This document shows positions 33,982-43,991 of a stretch of 64,000 nucleotides of DNA, piece after piece. The notes below the pieces were generated by a model. That model saw nothing but the letters and a program-made list of their open reading frames with translations. It was not told the DNA's origin and ran no database searches. Every line of letters begins with the position of its first letter. Positions within the stretch are counted from its first letter, which is position 1. Origin of the DNA: Rhodoferax ferrireducens T118. Its GTDB lineage: Bacteria > Pseudomonadota > Gammaproteobacteria > Burkholderiales > Burkholderiaceae_C. A program made the position numbers and the translations under genes. The DNA lies in the NCBI RefSeq assembly GCF_000013605.1, contig NC_007908.1:2976001-3040000 (forward strand), given 5' to 3'.

Positions 33982-36456
33982 TCAGGTGGACTGGCGGAAC
34001 GCCATGATGGCCTGATTGCGCAGCGTTCTGAGCAAGGCCAGCTCTTTCTCATCGAGCACCAGCCCGCCCTTGTCTGCTTTGTCAGCGTAAATCAAGCCAA
34101 AGGGTCGGCCCTTGATGTTCACCGGCAACAGCAAGAAGGTCGGCGCGTTGAACAGTTCACGATACCAGGCGGGCAGACGAGAGGTGATGGTCGCTTCGCT
34201 TGCGTCCCGGATCATGGTGTCAATGCCCTTGCTGCACACCACTGCAAACAGATCGGGCGGCGTCGTTTTGAGCGACACGTTAAATTGTTTGACCAGGTGC
34301 TCGACACCCTGTCCCAAACCAAAGCGACCAGACAGTATCTCGGTTTTTGGATCACGCATGCAGAAGATGATGCGCTGAAAGCCCATGGCCCGGAACATGG
34401 TTTCCAGGATCATGCGCAAGACATCACTCAGTTGGAAGTCCTCCACCAGCGTGTTGGTGATGTCTTGAATGCCCGCCGCCAGAATTTGCGCTACTTGTTG
34501 GGTATCGCGCGCCTCAACTTCGTTCGCTTGCGCAAGGACCGCCTGGGTGGCTTGCAAGGCCATCGGATACAGCGAGTCGGACGCTTCGTCGCCTGAATTC
34601 GGGTGCGGGCCGTCAGGCTCTGCGGGCGCCTTCAGCAGTTTGGCGGCAGCCGAGCCGGGCAGCACCTTGATGTCCATGACACTGGCCATCTCGATCAATT
34701 TTTTGCGTGCCACGATTGTGGCCACCTGCACCTCGCTGCTGCTCACACCCAGGGCTCGGGCATAGCGCTTGCCGAGCTGCGCCAGTTGCCCGTCGACCGC
34801 CTGAGGATCGGCGTGCAGCATCACGTCGGCCATGTCATTGGCGGCCAGGGCCAGCCAACGCTGACGTTCCACCCCGTCCAGCAGCGTGCGCGTGGGTGGC
34901 TCGCCGCTGGGCTTGTGCATGCAGCGCTGCAGGTCCTCGGGCAAACCCCAGGCTTTGGCGACCCCGACACCCAGCGCCTCAAAACTCAAACCCAGCACGC
35001 TGACGGACGCGGTGGTTTCGCTGACCGGCTGGTGGCTGGTTTCGGTAAGGCCGCGTATGGTGCGCGCTTCTTCCGGAAAGTAAAACGCGGCCAGCAAGCG
35101 CCCCAGGTTATGAAACATGGCGCCAAGAAAAGCTTCCTCGGTGCCCTGCATCCCCGGGCAAAGCTCGCTGGCGATCGAGCCGGCCATCAGGGAACGCAAA
35201 AATTCTTCTCTCAGCACATGGGCATGGGCTTTGTCCTGCATGTGTTCCAACAGCACCAGGCTAAGCGCCATGTTGCGAATGCCGTTAAAACCCACCAGGC
35301 TGACCGCCCGTGACACCGTGCCGATGCTGCTGCCGCGGGCGTAATGCGCGCTGTTGACCAAACGCAGCAGTTTGTTGGTCAGGGCCACGTCCTTCAGGAT
35401 TTCATTGGTGACACTGTTGATGCTCTCTTTTTCTGAACTTGCCATGTTCTGGATGCGCAGCACCGCATCCGACAGCGCCGGAAAATCGCTCTTGTGGCGC
35501 ATGCGCCGCAACAAAAACGCCAGCGTGCTGTTGTTGCTGGCAGCGCCCGCCCCGGTGTTCTGTCCGGCTTTGGCCGCTGCCACACCCGACCAGTTGGCCA
35601 ACTCGTCACGAAACACCTGCGCGCTGGAATAACGTTGCAAAGGATCACGCGCCAGCGCCCGCATGACCACCGCACGCAGCTGATCGTCAACATCGCCACT
35701 CAAGTCGGGCGACAGCGTGAACTGCTCGTGCAGCACCCGGTAAATCGCACGATAGGGATCGCGTTCAGCATTGAGCGGCTGACCCGATAGCATTTCGGCC
35801 AGCACCATGCCGGCCGAAAAAATATCCATCAACGGCGTGGGCGGCAAGTTTTGCGCCGCCTCGGGCGACATATAGCCCGGCGTGCCGCCCGTTGGCACCT
35901 CGGCGCTGTTGCCACCCTCCTCCTGTATGCGTGCGGCAATGCCAAAATCCATCACCCGCGCGCGCCCGGTTGGGTCGATCACAATATTGGACGGCTTCAA
36001 ATCGCGGTGTATCACACCGGCGGCATGGGCCACCACCAGAGCATCCAGCACGCCCAGCATCAAGGCCACGGCCTCAGTCGGCAGCATGGCACCCTGTTTG
36101 GCCAGCCGGTCGGCCAGCGTTTGCCCCGGCACATACTCGAACACCAGATAAGGCTGCTGATCCTGTACGTCAGCTTCAAAAACCGGCACGATGTTGGGGT
36201 GCGTCAGGCGGCTCACACTGCGCGCCTCCTGCAGCCACTGGGCAAGGGCCGACGCATCCGAGCCGGCGCCGATTTTCATGAGCTTGATCGCGACGTCACG
36301 CTCCAGGCGCGGATCAAACGCCAGCCAGACCGTCGACTGCGCCCCCCGGCCCAGGATGCAGCGCAGCTCAAACCGCCCCAGCATGGCGGGCTGAGCTGGC
36401 GCAGACAGGCCAGGCGCCAGCTTGCGGATGGTCTTCAACGGTGAAAAATCAACCAT
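33982..36456 (-). CDS. Ser/Thr protein kinase with HDOD and GAF-like domains
   Basis: 824 residues. The Hanks-type kinase (about 28-290) has the glycine loop GRGAQSTV, Lys 58 in VAIK, HRDLKPSN (150-157) and DFG (170-172), so it is probably active. An HDOD domain follows (about 320-530, with SVTNEILKDVALTNKLLRLV and FLGAMFHNLGRLLAAFYFPE), then a linker and a C-terminal GAF-like domain (about 660-815). The combination suggests a soluble signalling hub that binds a ligand and phosphorylates partners. No extracellular sensor or membrane helix is present. The targets are unknown. Confidence 0.9.
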   Translation of the reverse strand: MVDFSPLKTIRKLAPGLSAPAQPAMLGRFELRCILGRGAQSTVWLAFDPRLERDVAIKLMKIGAGSDASALAQWLQEARSVSRLTHPNIVPVFEADVQDQQPYLVFEYVPGQTLADRLAKQGAMLPTEAVALMLGVLDALVVAHAAGVIHRDLKPSNIVIDPTGRARVMDFGIAARIQEEGGNSAEVPTGGTPGYMSPEAAQNLPPTPLMDIFSAGMVLAEMLSGQPLNAERDPYRAIYRVLHEQFTLSPDLSGDVDDQLRAVVMRALARDPLQRYSSAQVFRDELANWSGVAAAKAGQNTGAGAASNNSTLAFLLRRMRHKSDFPALSDAVLRIQNMASSEKESINSVTNEILKDVALTNKLLRLVNSAHYARGSSIGTVSRAVSLVGFNGIRNMALSLVLLEHMQDKAHAHVLREEFLRSLMAGSIASELCPGMQGTEEAFLGAMFHNLGRLLAAFYFPEEARTIRGLTETSHQPVSETTASVSVLGLSFEALGVGVAKAWGLPEDLQRCMHKPSGEPPTRTLLDGVERQRWLALAANDMADVMLHADPQAVDGQLAQLGKRYARALGVSSSEVQVATIVARKKLIEMASVMDIKVLPGSAAAKLLKAPAEPDGPHPNSGDEASDSLYPMALQATQAVLAQANEVEARDTQQVAQILAAGIQDITNTLVEDFQLSDVLRMILETMFRAMGFQRIIFCMRDPKTEILSGRFGLGQGVEHLVKQFNVSLKTTPPDLFAVVCSKGIDTMIRDASEATITSRLPAWYRELFNAPTFLLLPVNIKGRPFGLIYADKADKGGLVLDEKELALLRTLRNQAIMAFRQST

Positions 36457-36813
36457 GGATCAATGAACAGAAAAAATATGCAAAAAATCAAATCGTGGCA
36501 GCAAGTATGACACTGACGCCATCGGCTGGTCTTGCTCCGGCACAACAATGAACCAGGCGTTTGCGTTAAAGTGCAAACCCGCTGCATTGCAGCACATTCC
36601 CAGAACAACCATGGTCATTAAAAAGAGCATTGTTCGACGCTACCTGATCCTGTCGGTGCTCGCGTCGACGCTCTTGCCTTGACGCGCGGCGCTATCAGCT
36701 GGAACCCTTGACCAACCACCCTGGAGTCGCAGGGTTTGCAACTGCAAAAAAAGGGGATGTGCACAGTGAGGTGACGGCGGTTTTACAACAATACTTTTTT
36801 AACAGGATTCATC
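36457..36813. other. Divergent intergenic region between kinase and alcohol dehydrogenase genes
   Basis: No full gene. A short plus-strand frame starting at ATG 36611 (MVIKKSIVRRYLILSVL) stops after 23 codons and resembles the signal-anchor start of a membrane protein; it may be a gene stump. A dyad near 36718 is listed separately. Confidence 0.45.
36708..36735 (+). promoter_or_regulatory. MerR-type operator-like element
   Basis: TTGACC (36708-36713) is followed by ACCCTGGAGTCGCAGGGT (36718-36735), a partial dyad that shares CTGGAGTCG with known ZntR/CadR-type operators. A clear -10 at the long MerR spacing is not evident. It lies about 80 bases upstream of the alcohol dehydrogenase gene. 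Confidence 0.28.
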
Positions 36814-37968
36814 ATGTCGCAATTCAGTTTTGAAACCGCCCCCAGAATCATTTGTGAACAGGGCGGAGCCAATCGTCTGGGCGAGATCGCCAAAGGCATG
36901 GGCATTTCCCGACTCTTTCTGGTTACCGACGCGGGTCTGATCAAGGCCAAACTCATCGACGGTGCCCTGGCCTCATTGACCGCCGCTGGTGTCGCGGCAA
37001 CCGTCTTTTCCGACGTTCTGGCCGACCCACCCGAGCTCAGTGTGCAGGCTGCAGTGGACGCCGCGCGTGCCGCGGGCGCCGACGGCGTCCTTGGCTTCGG
37101 TGGCGGCAGCTCGCTTGATACGGCAAAACTCGTCGCCCTACTGGCATGCACGCCGCAGGCGCTGCCCGACATCTACGGCATCGGCCTGGCGCGCGGCCCG
37201 CGCCTGCCACTGATCCAGGTGCCGACCACTGCAGGCACCGGTTCCGAAGTCACGCCGATTTCCATCCTCACCACCCCCAGCCATGAAAAGAAGGGCGTGG
37301 TCTCGCCGCTGCTCTACCCGGACGTGGCACTGCTCGACAGCCGCCTCACGCTGGGGCTGCCACCCACTGTGACGGCCATGACCGGCGTCGATGCCATGGT
37401 GCATGCAATCGAATCCTTCTCCACCCGCTTGAAGAAAAACCCGCTCTCCGACGCGCTGGCAATCAAGGCGCTGCAACTGCTCTATGCCAACCTGCCAGCG
37501 GCAGTGAACGACGGCAAGGACCCGACCGTGCGCGAGAACATGTTGCTCGGCTCCTTATTCGCCGGCATGGCCTTCGCCAACGCACCCGTAGGTGCCGTGC
37601 ACGCGCTGGCCTATCCGCTTGGTGGTCACTATGGCCTGCCGCACGGCTTGACAAATTCCCTGGTCTTCGTGGCGGTGCTGAGGTTCAATCTTGCTGCGGC
37701 GCAAGGCCTCTATGCCGAGCTGGGCCGCGCCATCCTGCCGGAACTGGCTGCTGCTGGCGACAGCGAAGCGGCAGCCAGCTTCGTGGCGGCCATCAGCGCG
37801 CGCGTGGCGGCCATGCCCTACGCCCAAAGCCTGCGTGATGCAGGCGTCAAGCAGGATGACCTGCCGATGCTGGCGCGCGACGCCATGAACGTCCAGCGCC
37901 TGCTGGTGAACAACCCGCGCGATGTGAGCTTTGATGACGCGCTGGCCATGTACCAGGCCGCCTACTGA
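36814..37968 (+). CDS. Iron-containing (type III) alcohol dehydrogenase
   Basis: 384 residues, the family length. The NAD-binding part has GFGGGSSLDTAK (94-105). Metal ligands are Asp 193, His 197, His 263 and His 277, seen in GVDAMVHAIESF and AVHALAYPLGGHYGLPHG. It interconverts an alcohol and an aldehyde with NAD(H) in the cytosol; the substrate cannot be told. A MerR-like site upstream may control it. The ATG at 36814 begins MSQFSFETAPRI. Confidence 0.92.
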   Translation: MSQFSFETAPRIICEQGGANRLGEIAKGMGISRLFLVTDAGLIKAKLIDGALASLTAAGVAATVFSDVLADPPELSVQAAVDAARAAGADGVLGFGGGSSLDTAKLVALLACTPQALPDIYGIGLARGPRLPLIQVPTTAGTGSEVTPISILTTPSHEKKGVVSPLLYPDVALLDSRLTLGLPPTVTAMTGVDAMVHAIESFSTRLKKNPLSDALAIKALQLLYANLPAAVNDGKDPTVRENMLLGSLFAGMAFANAPVGAVHALAYPLGGHYGLPHGLTNSLVFVAVLRFNLAAAQGLYAELGRAILPELAAAGDSEAAASFVAAISARVAAMPYAQSLRDAGVKQDDLPMLARDAMNVQRLLVNNPRDVSFDDALAMYQAAY

Positions 37969-38011
37969 ACGGTATGTGGTGCGCTGGGGGACAGGACGCG
38001 TGCCAAGCGGC

Positions 38012-38719
38012 CTATTTCAGCTGCACCGACCCCGATACCGTCACCAGCACCGCGGTCTTGCCGGCTTCCACCGGAACCGGTGCATCCGCCACCGCCTTGG
38101 CCTCCATGGCCATCATCCGGGGGCGCGGGATATAGCCCTGGTCATTTGCGCTGACGTTGACTTCGCGCAGGGTGTAGCCGGTAAAACCAAAACCGCGGGC
38201 AATGTCGCTGGCGCGGGCTTTGAAATGTTCAATGGCAATGCCTTGCGCATCGGACTCGACCCGGGTGCGCTGCTCGCGGCTCAGGCCGAAACTGACATTG
38301 CTCACGGTCAAGGTCTGTATCTTGCCGGCGGCACTGCTGATGCGTGCAAAGTCGCGCCCCTCCAGAATCAACTCGGCAGTACCCTGCCAGCCGATCGGCT
38401 TGCCGTCCCGCCCGTAGCGCGGATAAAGGCTGAAGTTGCCGGTACGCGCATCAAGCTGGCCCGGCTGTGCCGTCTTCTTCGCCTCGACCAGGGCGGCGTC
38501 AAGCGCGCTCTTGAGCTGGCTTTGTACCGCACTGGCATCACTGCCGTCGCGGGTGGTGCTCATGGCAATCGACAACAGATCTTGCGGCACCTCAACCGAA
38601 CCGGTGGCCAAGAGCTGCACCACGTTCTGCACCGCAGGCGGCAAGTTTTGTTGAGCAAATAGGCTGCTGGCCCCCGTCAATACTATGCAAGCTGCTACTA
38701 ATTTAATAGTTTTTTTCAA
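38012..38719 (-). CDS. SIMPL-domain (DUF541) periplasmic protein
   Basis: 235 residues from a TTG start at 38719 with GGAGG 7 bases upstream. The signal peptide ends near SLFAQ. The SIMPL fold is seen as LLATGSVEVPQDLLSIAM at the N-terminus of the mature part, and NVSFGLSREQRTRVESDAQG with IAIEHFKARASDIARGFGF in the middle. Bacterial members are periplasmic or outer-membrane proteins linked to oxidative stress. The signal-peptide codons lie inside a copy of a dispersed repeat. Confidence 0.85.
   Translation of the reverse strand: MKKTIKLVAACIVLTGASSLFAQQNLPPAVQNVVQLLATGSVEVPQDLLSIAMSTTRDGSDASAVQSQLKSALDAALVEAKKTAQPGQLDARTGNFSLYPRYGRDGKPIGWQGTAELILEGRDFARISSAAGKIQTLTVSNVSFGLSREQRTRVESDAQGIAIEHFKARASDIARGFGFTGYTLREVNVSANDQGYIPRPRMMAMEAKAVADAPVPVEAGKTAVLVTVSGSVQLK
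38663..38710. repeat. Dispersed repeat copy inside a signal-peptide coding region
   Basis: On the plus strand it has GGCCCCCGT, then after a short gap GCTGCTACTAATTTAATAG. The same order is seen at 42930-42976 and 59047-59093. It overlaps the codons for residues KLVAACIVLTGA of the SIMPL protein. Confidence 0.6.
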
Positions 38720-38776
38720 ACGAATACCCTCCAGACATCGACACGCCATTTGGCAGTCCCAGACAATGATTCAGTA

Positions 38777-39088
38777 TTATTTGCTGGTCACGTTGAGCAG
38801 GCCATCGAAGCTCTGCTGACGCAACTGCTCGCGCAGATCGGCACGCTCCTGCGCTGACAAGCGCCGATCATAGATTCCGCGCGGCTCCAGGGCTTCTGCG
38901 TCGACCAAGGGGCTACTCTCCTGCGCCTGAAGTGTCTGTGACCGCTTCAGCGCCTCGCGCAACTCGGAGCGTCGCAAATCAGGCTGCAACTGCATGGAGG
39001 CCTCTTCCCGCCTGGGCGCAGCAGACTGCGCCCAGGCGCCCACCGCAGCGGCAGACAGAAACAGGAAAAAGAAATGAGAATGCTTCAT
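38777..39088 (-). CDS. Hypothetical exported protein of 103 residues
   Basis: Not recognised. It has a clear signal peptide (MKHSHFFFLFLSAAAVGAWA) and then a small, charged, helical mature part (RRSELREALKRSQTLQAQ, RRLSAQERADLREQLRQQSF). The ATG at 39088 fits the signal peptide; a TTG two codons upstream is possible. It lies between the SIMPL gene and the ompR-type regulator, and may be periplasmic. Confidence 0.68.
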   Translation of the reverse strand: MKHSHFFFLFLSAAAVGAWAQSAAPRREEASMQLQPDLRRSELREALKRSQTLQAQESSPLVDAEALEPRGIYDRRLSAQERADLREQLRQQSFDGLLNVTSK

Positions 39089-39255
39089 GGACAAACCATA
39101 ACGCCAAATCGGCTGCTCGCGAATACACTGTTAGACAGTCGCAACACCCGCTGAGGCAACATTTGTAACATCGTGTCAATGATGCGCGAAAATTCCGTCA
39201 TTCCCGTTGCTTAGCCTGCCAAAATCGGCTTTGTTACAAATTCAAGGAGGCCCAG

Positions 39256-39987
39256 ATGAGCCAAGTACCCAGCCGGAACGACAAAATATTAATCTGTGAT
39301 GACGATGTCCGCATCCGTGACCTGCTGCGCCGGTATCTGACACAAGAGGGGTTTGACGTGTTGCAGGCCGAAGACGGCAAGTCGCTCACCCGCCTGCTGG
39401 TGCGTGAACCGGTGGACCTGATCGTATTGGACCTGATGATGCCCGGCGAGGACGGCCTGTCGATCTGCCGACGCCTGCGTGCCGCCAATGACCGCACCCC
39501 CATCATCATGCTGACAGCCAAAGGTGAGGATGTGGACCGTATTGTTGGCCTGGAAGTTGGCGCCGACGACTACCTGGGCAAGCCATTCAATCCACGCGAA
39601 CTGCTGGCGCGCATCCACGCTGTGCTGCGACGACGCCCGACCCAGGAGGCGCCCGGTTCGCCCGCCAGTGACAGCGCGGTCGTGACTTTTGGGCCGTTTA
39701 CCTTTGACCTGGGGGCTCGCACACTGCGCAAAGACGACGAGGACCAGCCTCTGACCACCGGCGAATTCGCCATGCTCAAGGCGCTGGTGCGCCATCCGCG
39801 CCAGCCGCTGTCGCGCGAAAAACTGGCGCAGTTGGCGCGTGGCCGCGAGTTTGAACCCTTTGACCGCAGTCTGGACGTGCAGGTGTCGCGCTTGCGCAAA
39901 CTGGTTGAGGTGGACGCCGCCGCGCCACGCTACATCCAGACCGTCTGGGGTGTGGGCTACGTTTTCGTCCCTGATGGTGCGGCTTGA
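39256..39987 (+). CDS. ompR: OmpR-family response regulator
   Basis: 243 residues. The receiver domain (about 10-125) has the acidic pair at 15-16, phospho-Asp 59 in LIVLDLMMPG, and Lys 109 in LGKPFNPRE. The C-terminal winged helix (about 145-240) has LTTGEFAMLKALV and VQTVWG-like IQTVWGVGYVF. AAGGAGG lies just before the ATG. It is followed by its sensor kinase with a 4-base TTGA overlap. Confidence 0.9.
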   Translation: MSQVPSRNDKILICDDDVRIRDLLRRYLTQEGFDVLQAEDGKSLTRLLVREPVDLIVLDLMMPGEDGLSICRRLRAANDRTPIIMLTAKGEDVDRIVGLEVGADDYLGKPFNPRELLARIHAVLRRRPTQEAPGSPASDSAVVTFGPFTFDLGARTLRKDDEDQPLTTGEFAMLKALVRHPRQPLSREKLAQLARGREFEPFDRSLDVQVSRLRKLVEVDAAAPRYIQTVWGVGYVFVPDGAA

Positions 39988-41408
39988 ACACTTTCGCTGA
40001 CGCGCCGGTCACGCCCCAGGACAACAGTGGCCTGATGCCACTGGAGGCCGGCCCAACCGAGCGCCGCACGCGCTCGCGGGTGCCCTTGAGCCTCTTCTGG
40101 CGCACTTTCTTTTTGCTGGCCCTGCTGCTCGTAGGCAGCATTCTGGCCTGGCTGCAAACGCTGCGGGCGCTCGAATTCGAGCCACGCGCCATCCAGACGG
40201 CGCAGCAGATGGCATCGCTGGTCAATTTGAGCCGGGCCGCACTGATTCACTCCGACGCCATCAACCGCGTGTCCTTGATCAAAACCATGAAGGAGCAGGA
40301 AGGCGTGCGCATTGTGCCGCGCGAACCCGGCGACGTTTTCGAACCTTTTGACACCGATGCGCTGAGCCAGCGCATTGCGGAGGAACTCCAGTCCAAGCTC
40401 GGACCCGGCACGGTGGTGGCCAACAGCGTCAACAAGGAAGAGGGGCTATGGGTCGGTTTCACCATTGATGAAGACCGCTACTGGATGCTGACCGACCGGG
40501 CCCGATTCAACCGCACCACCGGGCGTACCTGGTTGATTTGGTTGATGACGGCGGGCGCCCTGTCGCTGGCCGGAGCGGCCCTGATTGCCCGCTTCATCAA
40601 CCGACCACTCAAACAACTGTCGTTTGCCGCCAGCCGGGTACGCGAGGGTGATTTCGAGGCCAGTTCGCTGGATGAAGGCGTGGCCACCAGCGAGATCCGG
40701 GCCGTCAACATCGGCTTTAACCGGATGACGCAGATGCTGGCCAAAATCGAGCAGGATCGCGCCGTCATGCTGGCCGGCATCTCACACGACCTGCGCACGC
40801 CGCTGGCGCGTCTGCGACTGGAAACTGAATTGAGCGTGGTTGACGTCGAGGCGCAGGCCAATATGTCCGCTGACATCGCGCAACTTGACGCGATCATCGG
40901 CAAGTTCCTTGATTACGCCCGGCCTGGCAGCGTCGACCTGAGCCCGGTCTCACTGCGCGAAGTCTTCGATACCTGTCTGTACAGCACCCGCCACCGCACC
41001 GATATGCGCATCAGCCTGGATGTGCCTGAAGACTTGACTGTGCTCGCTGATGAAGTGGAACTGGGCCGCGTGTTCACCAATCTGCTGGAAAACGCCGCCC
41101 GCTATGGCAAGTCCGTGGCGACCGGCGTGGCGGTGGTGGACATTGTCGCCAAGGCACGCGATCAATGGGTGCTGTTGCGCTTGCGCGATCACGGAACCGG
41201 GGTCTCCAACGAGCAGTTGACCACCCTGACCACACCGTTTTACAGAGGCGAGACTGCCCGCACTGCCGCCAACGGCGCCGGGCTGGGGCTGGGGCTGGCA
41301 ATTGTCGAGAAAACGATTTCGCGTATGGGCGGCACTTTTATATTGAGTAATGCATCCTCAGGTGGACTGGCGGCCAACATCAGGTTGCAACGCGCACCCA
41401 AAGCCTGA
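39984..41408 (+). CDS. envZ: EnvZ-like sensor histidine kinase
   Basis: 474 residues. Two membrane helices (about 38-58 and 183-205) flank a periplasmic sensor, followed by a HAMP domain and the H-box GISHDLRTPLARL with His 268. The N-box is NLLENAARYG, and GLGLGLAIVEK is the G-box. It starts at a TTG that overlaps the regulator's TGA, so the two are translationally coupled. By family it phosphorylates the OmpR partner in response to an envelope signal. Confidence 0.9.
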   Translation: MNTFADAPVTPQDNSGLMPLEAGPTERRTRSRVPLSLFWRTFFLLALLLVGSILAWLQTLRALEFEPRAIQTAQQMASLVNLSRAALIHSDAINRVSLIKTMKEQEGVRIVPREPGDVFEPFDTDALSQRIAEELQSKLGPGTVVANSVNKEEGLWVGFTIDEDRYWMLTDRARFNRTTGRTWLIWLMTAGALSLAGAALIARFINRPLKQLSFAASRVREGDFEASSLDEGVATSEIRAVNIGFNRMTQMLAKIEQDRAVMLAGISHDLRTPLARLRLETELSVVDVEAQANMSADIAQLDAIIGKFLDYARPGSVDLSPVSLREVFDTCLYSTRHRTDMRISLDVPEDLTVLADEVELGRVFTNLLENAARYGKSVATGVAVVDIVAKARDQWVLLRLRDHGTGVSNEQLTTLTTPFYRGETARTAANGAGLGLGLAIVEKTISRMGGTFILSNASSGGLAANIRLQRAPKA

Positions 41409-41431
41409 GCACGGTCCTTCGGGCAAGATCG

Positions 41432-43828
41432 CTATCGTGCTTTTCTTGCTGCATTGCCACCCAAGCGCCCAGAACCCGTATCGCGCGGGGGCAAGCCGGT
41501 GTGCTGGGTCAGCAATCGCCCAGGCTGCACCTTGCTGGCCAGTGCAGCCCCCCCGGTAGCGGTCGCATTTTTGTGCCGTGCGCTGGCATAGCTGCCATCC
41601 AGCAGCGGCTGAAACGTCGGTATCAGGTGATGCTTGCCATTGCCAATCAAGTCAGCGCGCCCCATGGCCTTGAGCGCTTCGCGTAACAGCGGCCAGTTGT
41701 TGGCGTCGTGGTAGCGCAAAAACGCTTTGTGCAGACGGCGGCGTTTTTCACCCCGCACGATGTCCACCGTCTCACTGTCGTGGGTGATCTTGCGCAGCGG
41801 GTTCCTGCCGGTGTGGTACATGGCCGTGGCGGTTGCCATGGGGCTGGGGTAGAAGGTCTGCACCTGATCGGCACGGAAACCGTTTTTCTTCAGCCACAGC
41901 GCCAGGTTCATCATGTCTTCATCGCTGGTGCCGGGATGGGCAGCGATGAAATACGGTATCAAAAACTGTTTCTTGCCGGCTTCCAGGGTGAACTTGTCAA
42001 ACAGCGTCTTGAACTTGTCATAGGTGCCAATGCCGGGCTTCATCATCTTGGTCAGCGGACCTGCCTCAGTGTGCTCGGGGGCAATCTTGAGGTAACCGCC
42101 GACGTGGTGCTGTACCAGCTCTTTCACGTACTCCGGGCTTTGCACCGCCAGGTCGTAACGCACGCCGGAGCCAATCAGGATTTTCTTGATGCCTTTAAGC
42201 GCCCGCCCGCGCCGGTAAATCTGGATCAGCGGGTCGTGGCTGGTGCTCAGGTTTTGGCAAATGCCAGGATAGACACAACTGGGTTTGCGGCATGCCGCTT
42301 CAATCTCGGGGCTCTTGCAGCCCAGCCGGTACATATTGGCCGTGGGGCCGCCCAGGTCTGAGATCGTGCCGGTAAAGCCCTTCACCTTGTCGCGCACATC
42401 CTCAATCTCGCGGATCACCGAGTCTTCCGATCGGCTCTGGATGATGCGGCCTTCGTGTTCGGTAATGCTGCAGAAGGTGCAGCCGCCAAAGCAGCCGCGC
42501 ATGATGTTGATGCTGAAGCGAATCATCTCCCAGGCCGGGATTTTGGTGCTGCCGTCATGGCTGCCCTGCGCATCGGCGTAGCTGGGATGCGGGCTGCGCG
42601 CGTAAGGCAGGTCAAAGACGAAATCCATCTCGGCGGTGCTCAAAGGAATCGGCGGCGGGGTGATCCAGACATCGCGCGCAGTGGCGCCCACACCATGCGC
42701 CTGCACCAGCGCGCGGGCGTTGCCGGGGTTGGTTTCCAGGTGCAGCACGCGGTTGGCGTGGGCATACAGCACCGGGTCGCTTTTAACCTGCTCGTAACTC
42801 GGCAGGCGGATCACCGAGCGGTCCCGCGGAGGCACCTTGAGCTTGCCCAAGCCGGTTGACAAGCTGGGATTGGGCATAAAAGTCAACGGGTGGATCACGG
42901 GACCTGCTTCATTATTTAAGCCTAATTGGCCTGTAGCCCCCGTGGAACAATCGCTAACGGCTATTGTTTTAATAGCATCTTTGTTTCCATCCTCTTTGGC
43001 GCAGGAGCCGCCCTGCCCCGCCGCCTGCTCCGAAGTCGTCAGGTAGGGGTTGACCTGAGACTCGACCCGTCCCGGCTCGTCCACGCTGGTCGAATCAATC
43101 TCAAACCAGCCGGTGTTTGAGGCGTCATCCGAACGGCGCACAAAAGCGGTGCCGCGCACGTCAGTGATTTTCTCGACCGGCTCACGTGCGGCCAAGCGGT
43201 GCGCAATCTCGACCAGTGCGCGCTCGGCGTTGCCATACAGCAGCAGGTCGCACTTGGCATCAACCACGATCGAGCGGCGCACCTTGTCCGACCAATAATC
43301 GTAGTGGGCAATGCGGCGCAGACTGCCTTCAATGCCGCCGAGCACAATCGGCACCTCCTTGAAGGCTTCCCGGCAGCGCTGGCTGTAGACAATCGCGGCG
43401 CGGTCGGGCCGCTTGCCGCCGACGTCGCCGGGCGTGTAGGCGTCATCACTGCGGATTTTTCGGTCCGCCGTGTAGCGGTTGATCATGGAGTCCATGTTGC
43501 CCGCCGTCACACCCCAAAACAGATTGGGCTTGCCCAAAGCCTTGAACGGTTCCGCGCTTTGCCAGTCGGGCTGTGCGATGATGCCGACCCTGAAACCCTG
43601 GGCTTCCAACATGCGGCCAATCACCGCCATGCCAAAGCTGGGATGATCCACATAGGCATCGCCCGTCACGAGGATGATGTCGCAACTGTCCCAACCCAGT
43701 TGGTTCATCTCCTCGCGGCTCATCGGCAAAAATTTGGCAACGCCAAAGCGCGCCGCCCAGAACTTGCGGTAACTGGTCAGTGGCTTGGCGGCACGCGGAA
43801 AAAAAGAGACGTCAACGAGGGCGTTCAT
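41432..43828 (-). CDS. YgiQ-family radical SAM protein
   Basis: 798 residues, the YgiQ size. The N-terminal region (about 45-230) holds the usual opening [20 protein letters not shown]. The radical SAM core has [13 protein letters not shown], with cluster ligands Cys 446, 450 and 453. The C-terminal part follows ([19 protein letters not shown]). The reaction is unknown; these enzymes use an iron-sulfur cluster and SAM. Residues about 282-306 are encoded by a copy of a dispersed repeat inserted in frame between two conserved blocks. Confidence 0.92.
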   Translation of the reverse strand: MNALVDVSFFPRAAKPLTSYRKFWAARFGVAKFLPMSREEMNQLGWDSCDIILVTGDAYVDHPSFGMAVIGRMLEAQGFRVGIIAQPDWQSAEPFKALGKPNLFWGVTAGNMDSMINRYTADRKIRSDDAYTPGDVGGKRPDRAAIVYSQRCREAFKEVPIVLGGIEGSLRRIAHYDYWSDKVRRSIVVDAKCDLLLYGNAERALVEIAHRLAAREPVEKITDVRGTAFVRRSDDASNTGWFEIDSTSVDEPGRVESQVNPYLTTSEQAAGQGGSCAKEDGNKDAIKTIAVSDCSTGATGQLGLNNEAGPVIHPLTFMPNPSLSTGLGKLKVPPRDRSVIRLPSYEQVKSDPVLYAHANRVLHLETNPGNARALVQAHGVGATARDVWITPPPIPLSTAEMDFVFDLPYARSPHPSYADAQGSHDGSTKIPAWEMIRFSINIMRGCFGGCTFCSITEHEGRIIQSRSEDSVIREIEDVRDKVKGFTGTISDLGGPTANMYRLGCKSPEIEAACRKPSCVYPGICQNLSTSHDPLIQIYRRGRALKGIKKILIGSGVRYDLAVQSPEYVKELVQHHVGGYLKIAPEHTEAGPLTKMMKPGIGTYDKFKTLFDKFTLEAGKKQFLIPYFIAAHPGTSDEDMMNLALWLKKNGFRADQVQTFYPSPMATATAMYHTGRNPLRKITHDSETVDIVRGEKRRRLHKAFLRYHDANNWPLLREALKAMGRADLIGNGKHHLIPTFQPLLDGSYASARHKNATATGGAALASKVQPGRLLTQHTGLPPRDTGSGRLGGNAARKAR
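42911..42985. repeat. Dispersed repeat copy read through in frame in ygiQ
   Basis: The core 42930-42976 reads CTGTAGCCCCCGT, then TAACGGCTATTGTTTTAATAGC on the plus strand, matching the layout of 59047-59093. On the minus strand it is translated as [20 protein letters not shown]. It lies in a low-conservation linker of the enzyme. Confidence 0.7.
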
Positions 43829-43924
43829 GAAAACTCAAACAATGGGAAGGGACCGAGTGTAAGGTTTGGCGCCCATCAGAGCGGGTGGCATGGGTACTTG
43901 TGGCACCGGTGCCCTGCCGAACAC

Positions 43925-43962
43925 CAAAAAAACGCCCCAAGTCCATGACGCAGGGCGCTTTG
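43925..43962 (-). terminator. Rho-independent terminator after the receiver/membrane gene
   Basis: On the minus strand AAGCGCCC and GGGGCGTT can pair around a 15-base loop, followed by a run of T. It lies between the receiver/membrane gene (ending 43992) and ygiQ (starting 43828). Confidence 0.6.
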
Positions 43963-43991
43963 AATGACCCTTACCGGGTCCGAGTGCTCGT

